The notes under the pieces were generated by a model. That model was not told the origin of the DNA. It ran no database searches and worked only from the letters and a program-made list of their open reading frames with translations. A program made the translations under genes and the position numbers. This document shows, piece by piece, positions 1 to 4,757 of a stretch of 5,285 bases of DNA (position 1 is its first letter; every line of letters begins with the position of its first letter). Source of the stretch: Methylacidiphilaceae bacterium (GTDB taxonomy: Bacteria > Verrucomicrobiota > Verrucomicrobiia > Methylacidiphilales > Methylacidiphilaceae); NCBI GenBank assembly GCA_028687155.1, contig JAQUAR010000135.1:1-5285 (forward strand), in the 5' to 3' direction.

Positions 1-346
1 CCTCCAGAAAGCGATCGTGATTCCCGTTGGCGAAGAGCGCGGCGAAGGTCAGACTTTCCCGACGCGCGGCGGTGAGGCCCCGCACCAAGTCGTGCATCCA
101 CGGGCTCATGTCCCAGGAAGGAAGGCCGTAAAAATAGGAGTCGTCTTGGATTCGGAGCGACTCTCGAAGCGACGAGCGAAAATGAAGGTCCTTTTCCGGC
201 CGGTATTGCCATTCGTGCTTGCATCCGACCGGCTGGTTGGCCAAGACGCGGGCTTCCCCATCGTTATAGCGGGCAAAGGCAAACGGCCTCCCGGAATCAA
301 ACCGGCCTAGCAGCTCGTCGAAATCCCCTCGGAAGTCCTGCGTCAT
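1..346 (-). CDS. GT-D-fold-like glycosyltransferase, N-terminal part (runs off left edge)
   Basis: The first 115 codons of a minus-strand gene are present; the rest lies beyond position 1. The ATG at 344-346 overlaps the stop of the upstream glycosyltransferase gene as ATGA, which fixes the start and suggests translational coupling; the GGTGGGG stretch just upstream is a modest ribosome binding site. Residues 22-31 read FAFARYNDGE, matching the RFGDGE/RYGDGE signature of the GT-D glycosyltransferase fold (DUF1792-type proteins), where the acidic DGE residues are thought to serve in sugar-nucleotide or metal binding. Further family-like landmarks are the FRSSLRESL helix (56-64), YFYGLPS (71-77) and the late TFAALFANGN stretch (100-109). 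No signal peptide is seen, so it should be cytoplasmic or membrane-associated. The acceptor and donor cannot be told. The fold assignment rests on remembered motifs, not a search; coding status is well supported by the open frame and the overlap. Confidence 0.75.
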   Translation of the reverse strand, partial: MTQDFRGDFDELLGRFDSGRPFAFARYNDGEARVLANQPVGCKHEWQYRPEKDLHFRSSLRESLRIQDDSYFYGLPSWDMSPWMHDLVRGLTAARRESLTFAALFANGNHDRFLE

Positions 347-1326
347 TCGCGAGCCCCACCCAAGGCAGCAGGCTGCCAATCGCCCAAGGAACGAATCCCT
401 TTCTTCAGGCAGTCTTCTCCCCTGCCCTCCGCCGCCGCCCGAATCGCGCCATACTTTCCGCATCGCTCCTTCCAGGCGCTCGTCCGTCCGGCGATCGGCC
501 AAGCCAACCCGAGCAGGAAAAGCTCCCAGGAGCTTTTCACCCATTGACTGATCCGAATCCACCGAAGCGCACGGTCCGAATAGTGCTTTCGGTAAAAGAG
601 ATATTCCCCTTCCAGCTTCTTTTGCCAGTAGGCCCGCGGGTTCGTGCCCACCTCGCTGTGGCGGCCGATATGAAACGCCCGCACCTCGGAAAGGCAGGCG
701 AGCCACAAGCCGAGCCGGCGCAGGCGAAGGCAAAGATCCTGGTCTTCCCCGTAGAGAAAGAAGTCTTCGTCGAATCCCCCTACCCTCGAGGCGGTTGCGG
801 AGCGCAGAGCCAGGCAGGCTCCCAAAAGGGCCGCAAGCTCGCCCGGCAGAGTGCCCAGCTCCCCTCTCGTCCAGCGCTCGTTGGGATACGCACGAGCCGT
901 GCTCGGTTGCCGTGAGCCGCTCTCCCCGTAGAGAGCCGGCCCGACCGCTCCGAGGGATCGGTCGGCGCGCAAGGAGGCGGCCAGCCGCGCCACCGCATCC
1001 GGATCCGGAAATCGGAGATCCGGGTTTACAAACATCAGAATCTCGCCCCTTGCCTCTCGCATTCCCTGGTTGCAGGCACGGGCGAACCCAACATTCTCGG
1101 GATTGCTCCAGAGCCTGATCTCGGGAAACTTCCCGGCGATCCAATCCGCGGTCCCATCTCCGGACGCATTATCGACAACGAGAATCTCCAGTCGGATCCC
1201 CTCCTGCGCTTGAAGCGATCGGAGGCAGCCGTCCAGCACCGGACGGCTGTTATAGGTCACGAGGATGGCGGATACGTCGATCGACTCCCTCACTGGTCGG
1301 CGCCTAGGGTGAAACGAGGCAGACAC
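343..1326 (-). CDS. Glycosyltransferase family 2 (rhamnosyltransferase/WbbL-like)
   Basis: This 327-codon gene encodes a GT-A-fold family 2 glycosyltransferase, predicted to transfer a sugar from a nucleotide donor during surface polysaccharide assembly at the inner face of the membrane. Visible motifs in order: VSAILVTYNS (18-27), ILVVDNASGDGT (48-59, nucleotide-binding acidic residue), NVGFARACNQG (78-88), the DXD-equivalent NPD (101-103), and GGFDEDFFLYGEDQDLCLRL (183-202), whose ED pair matches the catalytic-base region. The segment EYLFYRKHY (241-249) is typical of WbbL-type rhamnosyltransferases. A hydrophobic patch at about 263-280 may touch the membrane. The length is normal for the family. 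The start is GTG at 1326; a second in-frame GTG at 1293 also precedes the whole domain and neither has a clear ribosome binding site, so the first 11 residues are uncertain. The gene overlaps the next minus-strand gene by 4 bases. Family is secure; sugar specificity is unknown. Confidence 0.93.
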   Translation of the reverse strand: MSASFHPRRRPVRESIDVSAILVTYNSRPVLDGCLRSLQAQEGIRLEILVVDNASGDGTADWIAGKFPEIRLWSNPENVGFARACNQGMREARGEILMFVNPDLRFPDPDAVARLAASLRADRSLGAVGPALYGESGSRQPSTARAYPNERWTRGELGTLPGELAALLGACLALRSATASRVGGFDEDFFLYGEDQDLCLRLRRLGLWLACLSEVRAFHIGRHSEVGTNPRAYWQKKLEGEYLFYRKHYSDRALRWIRISQWVKSSWELFLLGLAWPIAGRTSAWKERCGKYGAIRAAAEGRGEDCLKKGIRSLGDWQPAALGGARE

Positions 1327-1403
1327 TCTGTCAAAGACAAAGCGGTGGAGTTGTATCTTGCGAGGATTTTGCTCCGCCGCTCAAGAATGATCTATCTTTT
1401 CCC
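1327..1403. promoter_or_regulatory. Divergent intergenic region between GT2 and DUF488 genes
   Basis: These 77 bases separate the start codons of two divergently transcribed genes, so promoters for both probably lie here or reach into the flanking coding ends. On the plus strand a TTGCTC followed after 19 bases by TATCTT is a poor sigma-70 match, and TATCTT lies only a few bases before the ATG at 1404. On the minus strand TTGAGC has no convincing -10 partner. Neither start has a good Shine-Dalgarno sequence. The regulatory role is inferred from gene orientation, not from a recognised site. Confidence 0.4.
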
Positions 1404-2009
1404 ATGGATCCGAAAATCTCTTCCCTACCGACGCCCGGTTCTGTCGTTTTTACGCTCGGACACGGTACACGCTCCCTGGAGGAGTTCGTTCACATCCTCA
1501 AAACAGCAGGAATCCAGATCGTCGTCGACATCCGGACTATTCCTCGGTCCCGCCATAATCCGCAGTTCAACCGGGAGACGCTACCTGCCGCACTCGCGAC
1601 GGAGCGCATCGGCTACCAACATTTAGCTGTCCTCGGAGGCTTGCGCCACCCGATGCGGGATTCTCCAAACGGAGCCTGGCGAAACGCAAGTTTCCGAGGC
1701 TTTGCCGATTACATGCAGACTCCGGAGTTTTCCTCCGCGCTCGATCACCTGGAAGATCTCGCCAGGAAGAGCCGCCTCGTCCTCCTCTGCGCGGAGACCG
1801 TCCCCTGGCGCTGCCACCGTTCGCTCATCGCCGACGCTCTGGTCGTCCGCGGACTTCCTGTGCACCATCTCCTCGATGCCAGGCATGGCCAACCTCACCA
1901 ACTCACCCCTTGGGCGCGGGTGAGAGGCCGCCAAGTGACCTATCCGTCTGGGTGCGCACGGTCGACCCACTCGAACCCGCTGCCCGGCCAAGCTAGTGCC
2001 CACGGGTGA
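1404..2009 (+). CDS. DUF488 family protein
   Basis: A 201-codon gene for a DUF488 protein, a small cytoplasmic family of unestablished function. The family signature is nearly complete: TLGHGTRSLEEF (17-28), VVDIRTIPRSRHNPQFN (40-56), Y71 followed by LGGLR (77-81), the RNASFRGFADYM block (93-104), and the LLCAETVPWRCHRSLIADAL stretch (127-146) with its conserved Cys, Glu and Cys-His-Arg residues, which look like a small active site. The tail ends with a YP motif (180-181) and a short Gly/Ser/Pro-rich end, as in relatives. The length fits the family. The ATG at 1404 is the first start ahead of the domain and leaves only about 13 residues before it. No clear ribosome binding site precedes it, so a very short leader is possible. 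It is divergent from the glycosyltransferase gene, so not part of that operon. Family is secure; no substrate can be named. Confidence 0.93.
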   Translation: MDPKISSLPTPGSVVFTLGHGTRSLEEFVHILKTAGIQIVVDIRTIPRSRHNPQFNRETLPAALATERIGYQHLAVLGGLRHPMRDSPNGAWRNASFRGFADYMQTPEFSSALDHLEDLARKSRLVLLCAETVPWRCHRSLIADALVVRGLPVHHLLDARHGQPHQLTPWARVRGRQVTYPSGCARSTHSNPLPGQASAHG

Positions 2010-2150
2010 ATTTGGAAAACCTCCCCATGCCGGATGCGCGGCGAGCCCTGATCGCCTAACAGAAGGAGAGAGGAGCCCCCTTCCCGCCAAACGGCACTGG
2101 GTGGGGATTCCCGATGGACGCAAGAGGAAAAGACGAAAGACGGAGGTGCC
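2010..2150. other. Intergenic gap between DUF488 gene and repeat-protein gene
   Basis: This 141-base gap holds a weak 5-base-pair hairpin (GGCGA 2040-2044 with TCGCC 2052-2056, loop of 7) that lacks a T-run, so it is a poor terminator. A purine-rich stretch at about 2061-2075 resembles a ribosome binding site but has no start codon at a useful distance. No convincing promoter boxes were found. Whether 1404-2009 and 2151-3710 are co-transcribed cannot be decided. Confidence 0.4.
2142..2147 (+). promoter_or_regulatory. Ribosome binding site for the repeat-protein gene
   Basis: GGAGGT lies three bases before the ATG at 2151. It is the strongest Shine-Dalgarno match on this strand near the gene, and the in-frame codons just upstream contain no alternative start. 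It therefore fixes the start of the 519-codon frame and argues that this frame, not its antisense shadow, is the real gene. Confidence 0.75.
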
Positions 2151-3710
2151 ATGCCCGAAGAAGCCAGGAAGCCGAAGGAAAGAGCAGAGCAGTTCACCCA
2201 AGATCTCCCCCCCTCCCAGCCGCTCGAGCACGCGGTGGACCAGTTTTTAGGCCAAACCCTAGATTTGGGCCAGAAGGTAACGGCGGCTGTTTGGAATGGT
2301 ACGGGACTGAACCATCTGTTTGAAAAAAGCAGCCATAAGGCCGATGCCCCTTACCCGAAACGGGATGCGGAAAAGCCGCCAGGCGAATCCCCCTTGCTCG
2401 CTCTCAACAAGGAACGGGACGACAAGAAGTCGGAGGAAAGAGGAGAGAACTCCACCCAAGATCTCCCCCCGACGATCCGGCCTCAGAGCCAACGTGGGCC
2501 GTGTGCCGCCCCGGATTCCAAGGGCACCAGCTACGATCGCCTCCTGAGCGCGATGAACGAGAAGCTAGATCAGGCCCGGGAAGAGCTGCTCGAACTTCGG
2601 ACGAAGGTCGACGAACTGAGCCCAAAAAGCAGCCACAAGGCCGATGCCGCCCACCCGAAACGGGATGCGGCAAAGCAGCGCGAATCCTCCCCGCCGCTTC
2701 CGCCCCTGGAGTGGGACGAATATGCCATTTCCTCGCCCGGTCCCTATCCTACGGAAAAGACCCACTCCCCCTCGACCCATCCTCCCGCGAAAGATCATCC
2801 ATCCGAGGAAGGCCCAGCAAGAACGACCCCGATGCAGGCCCGTGAAGCTCTCCGCCACCTCCGGGAAGAATCCCGGACCATCGGTGGGGAAGCTCCCCGG
2901 GAAGAGAAGCAGCTCGAAAAGGAGTTTGGCCGGCTCCAGCACCAGAGGAAGGAGTTTTTTGCACAGACCACGAGGGTGGTTAAGGACGCCACCCAACTTC
3001 AGCAAGACCAGCGCCTCCATCCCGAGCGGGCTGCCAAGAACGAGGAAAGGCTGCATCACGACTGGCAGATCCTCCGCAAGGACAAGGAAACCGTCCGACA
3101 CGATTCCCAATCGCTCGAACGCGATGCCGCCCGCTTTGGCAAAGAGCATCCCGAGTTGCGCAAGGAAGGGGCCGTCCTGGCCAAGGAGGCCCATCGCGAA
3201 GGGCGCGACCTTCCTCCCGTTCCTTCCGACCCCTCGCCTCGCCCTGGCTCCCATCCGCAGAGCCATGCGCAAAAGGCGATGGAAGCCCTTCGCGAAAAAG
3301 CCAAGGAGGCCCACTCTCCTACTTGTCTCATCGTCACCCAGGCTGGCCGCCACGTGCACATCTTCGAAAGCACGCGCAAGGAGCTTCTGACCCTCCACAA
3401 GCGATATGGGGATGATCTCGTGCGAGCCCAAAAAGACAGCGCTCTCCATCCGGAGGAGTGGAAGCGGCTTTGGGACGATCGCAAGAGGCTAGCCCACGAT
3501 CAAACGGCGATCCACAGGCACGAGCAGGCCTTGGAGAGAGAATCCCACGCGATCGGTGCCTTCGCTCAGGAGGTCGGCAAGGAAGATCCCTCCCTGCGCA
3601 AGAGTGCTCAGAATCTGAGCCACCAGGTTCAGGCCGAGACGCGGGATGCCCACCGCTTCCTCCCCAGCGTTCCATCCCGGGAGTCTCGCGGAGGAGGCCG
3701 GGACCGCTGA
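2151..3710 (+). CDS. Uncharacterised charged, repeat-built, probably coiled-coil protein
   Basis: A 519-codon gene whose product I do not recognise. It is very rich in Glu, Lys, Arg, His, Asp and Gln with few hydrophobic residues and only two cysteines (118, 392). No signal peptide or membrane segment is seen, so it is predicted soluble. It falls into three parts. Residues 1-191 contain two units with matching flanks (QDLPP and KSSHKADA blocks) and different centres; the second centre (128-156) has coiled-coil-like spacing. Residues 192-227 form a Pro/Ser/His-rich linker. Residues 228-509 are two diverged copies of a roughly 140-residue helical module sharing LHPE, LER, GKExPxLRK and LPxVPS landmarks. 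A basic Gly/Arg tail ends the protein. A GGAGGT site supports the start, and the codon third positions look like neighbouring genes. A long antisense frame exists but lacks such support. A structural, scaffold or nucleoid-type role is only a guess. Confidence 0.82.
   Translation: MPEEARKPKERAEQFTQDLPPSQPLEHAVDQFLGQTLDLGQKVTAAVWNGTGLNHLFEKSSHKADAPYPKRDAEKPPGESPLLALNKERDDKKSEERGENSTQDLPPTIRPQSQRGPCAAPDSKGTSYDRLLSAMNEKLDQAREELLELRTKVDELSPKSSHKADAAHPKRDAAKQRESSPPLPPLEWDEYAISSPGPYPTEKTHSPSTHPPAKDHPSEEGPARTTPMQAREALRHLREESRTIGGEAPREEKQLEKEFGRLQHQRKEFFAQTTRVVKDATQLQQDQRLHPERAAKNEERLHHDWQILRKDKETVRHDSQSLERDAARFGKEHPELRKEGAVLAKEAHREGRDLPPVPSDPSPRPGSHPQSHAQKAMEALREKAKEAHSPTCLIVTQAGRHVHIFESTRKELLTLHKRYGDDLVRAQKDSALHPEEWKRLWDDRKRLAHDQTAIHRHEQALERESHAIGAFAQEVGKEDPSLRKSAQNLSHQVQAETRDAHRFLPSVPSRESRGGGRDR
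2178..2213 (+). repeat. QDLPP-type repeat, copy 1
   Basis: This copy encodes residues 10-21 of the 519-residue protein and matches 2436-2471 at 31 of 36 bases by hand count, with an 18-base identical core beginning CACCCAAGATC. The protein reads ERAEQFTQDLPP against ERGENSTQDLPP in the second copy. The offset to the second copy is 258 bases, so the reading frame is kept. Confidence 0.85.
2325..2370 (+). repeat. KSSHKADA-type repeat, copy 1
   Basis: This copy encodes residues 59-73 and matches 2625-2670 at 42 of 46 bases by hand count. Both copies encode KSSHKADA followed by a P-K-R-D-A block. They lie exactly 300 bases (100 codons) apart. Such high nucleotide identity inside otherwise different sequence suggests recent duplication or gene conversion. 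Confidence 0.9.
2436..2471 (+). repeat. QDLPP-type repeat, copy 2
   Basis: This is the second copy of the 2178-2213 segment, encoding residues 96-107. It opens the second N-terminal unit of the 519-residue protein. The unit it begins is 14 codons longer than the first, because the distance to the following KSSHKADA block has grown. Confidence 0.85.
2625..2670 (+). repeat. KSSHKADA-type repeat, copy 2
   Basis: This is the second copy of 2325-2370, encoding residues 159-173. The following residues (ESSPPLPPLEWDEY) still resemble those after copy 1 (ESPLLALNKERDD), so the duplicated flank extends a little beyond the near-identical core. Confidence 0.9.
2832..3227 (+). repeat. C-terminal helical module, copy 1 (protein-level repeat)
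   Basis: Residues 228-359 form the first of two diverged modules. Landmarks are ALR (233-235), RKE (266-268), LHPE (289-292), LER (322-324), GKEHPELRK (330-338) and LPPVPS (354-359). The matching landmarks in copy 2 lie 139 to 150 residues later, in the same order, which makes chance similarity unlikely. The match is visible in the protein more than in the DNA, so this duplication is older than the N-terminal one. Confidence 0.75.
3270..3677 (+). repeat. C-terminal helical module, copy 2 (protein-level repeat)
   Basis: Residues 374-509 form the second module, with ALR (379-381), RKE (409-411), LHPE (432-435), LER (461-463), GKEDPSLRK (476-484) and LPSVPS (504-509). A more hydrophobic insert, TCLIVTQAGRHVHIF (391-405), has no clear equivalent in copy 1 and could form beta strands. 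Confidence 0.75.
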
Positions 3711-3737
3711 ACCGTTTACCGTTGCAGGCTGACCTGC

Positions 3738-4643
3738 TCAGGGCATCGTGGTCGCCTGCCGCAAGGTGCCGAAGTCATACTGGAGGGCGACCCAACCTTC
3801 GAAATCCTGGTACCAGCCGGTACGCGACTGAATCGAGGAGGCCAGATCCGGATTGAGGCCCTCCACCGTCGAACTGGTTGGGGCAATGAAACGGGTCGCG
3901 TATCCGAGGATCCAATTCCAGTGTGGGACGATCCGGATGGCGACTCCCGCCAAGACCTTTGTCGAAGGGGCATAGGTAAAGACCGTCTGGCCGGGGGCGA
4001 CCAGTTCCGCGCCCGAAGGGCTTACCACCGCATTTCCGCTCGTCCAGGATAATGCGACTCCGGCGGTTGCTCCGAGGAAGGGCACGAAGCGGGTGGGGTT
4101 GGAGATCAGGACCACCCCGCCGATCTCCGGGAGAAACGTCCGGCTGGAGCCGCTGGAAGCGGTGGGTCCGGCCGAAGAGGGTCCATAAGAAAGAGCAGAA
4201 GAGCTCATTTCCGCATAGTTGAGGATCAGCAGTAGCCCGGGAATCGCCTTCCACTTCCCGTCCCGAGTCAGCGGCAGGCCCGCATCCATGAAGTTGTAGC
4301 CGAGATAGGGGCCGGCGAAGATGCCGGTGTGGGTCTGGGAAACGCCATGGGAACTCTGCGGGCCACCCGGAGTCTGGGCGACTCCCGAAACCTGCTGCGA
4401 GGACGGCCATGCGCCGCCGAAGAAGCCGCCGACCACCAACCCCTTGGTCCAGTTCTCCTCAGGCTCCGGAGAGCGGAGCAGCTTGAGCCGCGCCGCCGCC
4501 TTTTCGACCGAGGGCTCTTCGGCGGAAATCTCCTCGCCGGAAAGCGGTCCGCCCACGCAGAGAAACGGAAGAGCCACGGTCCAGAGTGCCGCCCCCATTG
4601 ACGCGATGGAAAGCCTTCCCCTCCCTAGCGTGTGCGTTGCCAT
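3738..4643 (-). CDS. Predicted exported outer-membrane beta-barrel protein
   Basis: A 301-codon gene. The N-terminus has basic residues R8 and R10 followed by a hydrophobic run (about 16-31) ending in small residues, a Sec-type signal peptide. Next comes an acidic, probably helical stretch (37-63), then alternating Gly/aromatic segments typical of outer-membrane strands: GLVVGGFFGGAW (68-79), GIFAGPYLGYNF (107-118), AIPGLLLILNYAEM (133-146), RFVPFLGATAGVALSW (185-200), VLAGVAIRIVPHWNWILGYA (230-249) and GWVALQYDF (283-291). The final strand ends YDF, like a barrel signal, but ten further residues follow. It resembles small OmpW/OmpA-type barrels in layout without a recognisable family motif. 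The ATG at 4643 keeps the basic signal-peptide region; an internal Met at residue 16 is less likely. No strong ribosome binding site is seen. It converges on the repeat-protein gene 27 bases away. The export and barrel prediction is inference from composition. Confidence 0.8.
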   Translation of the reverse strand: MATHTLGRGRLSIASMGAALWTVALPFLCVGGPLSGEEISAEEPSVEKAAARLKLLRSPEPEENWTKGLVVGGFFGGAWPSSQQVSGVAQTPGGPQSSHGVSQTHTGIFAGPYLGYNFMDAGLPLTRDGKWKAIPGLLLILNYAEMSSSALSYGPSSAGPTASSGSSRTFLPEIGGVVLISNPTRFVPFLGATAGVALSWTSGNAVVSPSGAELVAPGQTVFTYAPSTKVLAGVAIRIVPHWNWILGYATRFIAPTSSTVEGLNPDLASSIQSRTGWYQDFEGWVALQYDFGTLRQATTMP

Positions 4644-4721
4644 GTTGGTTGGGCCAGCGCACCTTGGCGGAAGGAGAGAGCCCTGTCAATTCCACAATAC
4701 CAATACTGTCGTAAGCAAGGG

Positions 4722-4733
4722 AAGCGACCGCTT
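4722..4733. repeat. Short palindrome AAGCG-AC-CGCTT in divergent spacer
   Basis: Two perfect 5-base arms surround a 2-base centre. The site lies 25 bases upstream of the methyltransferase start and within the shared spacer, a place where a dimeric repressor could act. A 5-base arm can easily arise by chance in GC-rich DNA, so this is only a candidate operator. Confidence 0.25.
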
Positions 4734-4747
4734 GAGTACTGGGGGCT

Positions 4748-4754
4748 GGAGAGG
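4748..4754 (+). promoter_or_regulatory. Ribosome binding site for the methyltransferase gene
   Basis: GGAGAGG ends three bases before the ATG at 4758. It is the best start signal ahead of the methyltransferase frame and supports a start about 60 residues before the recognisable domain. The downstream GTG at 4914 and the TTG codons have no comparable site. Confidence 0.6.
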
Positions 4755-4757
4755 TCT

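Larger units (their letters stand above)
4644..4757. promoter_or_regulatory. Divergent intergenic region between barrel-protein and methyltransferase genes
   Basis: This 114-base spacer lies between two divergent start codons and should hold promoters for both. On the minus strand a perfect TTGACA (4684-4689) lies 41 bases before the barrel start, but the base run 17 bases on is not TATAAT-like. The middle (about 4685-4715) is AT-richer than its surroundings and contains the direct repeat AATACCAATAC. A short palindrome lies at 4722-4733. The regulatory role is inferred from orientation and base composition. Confidence 0.5.

Noticed and set aside
2040..2056. Hairpin after the DUF488 gene as a terminator
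   Set aside because: It has a five-base-pair stem, a seven-base loop and no T-run, which is within chance for this GC content.
1623..2231. 202-codon minus-strand frame over the DUF488 gene end and the gap
   Set aside because: It overlaps a gene with a clear family signature on the other strand and has no recognisable domain of its own.
2644..3390. 248-codon plus-strand frame overlapping the repeat-protein gene
   Set aside because: It is Arg/Pro/Ser-rich with no motif and no ribosome binding site, as expected for a shifted frame of GC-rich coding DNA.
2565..3449. 294-codon antisense open frame opposite the repeat protein
   Set aside because: It is the mirror of the charged plus-strand gene, giving Leu/Gly/Phe-rich composition without domain motifs. 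The plus frame is longer, has a GGAGGT site and shows internal protein repeats in frame.
3724..3737. GCAGG-CTGA-CCTGC hairpin between the convergent genes, as a shared terminator
   Set aside because: The stem is only five base pairs and neither strand has a following T-run. The position suits a bidirectional terminator, but the sequence does not support it.
3775..4410. 211-codon minus-strand frame inside the barrel-protein gene
   Set aside because: It is a shifted frame of the same strand, rich in Arg/Pro/Gly, without signal peptide or strand pattern; the 301-codon frame explains the region.
4546..4566. Lipoprotein signal around Cys29 of the barrel protein
   Set aside because: The residues before the Cys are P-F-L, whereas a lipobox needs a small residue (Gly, Ala or Ser) just before it. 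A standard signal peptide fits better.
4684..4689. Perfect TTGACA on the minus strand as the -35 box of the barrel gene
   Set aside because: The position expected for the -10 box reads CAAGGT, so there is no complete sigma-70 promoter; kept only as a note within the spacer.
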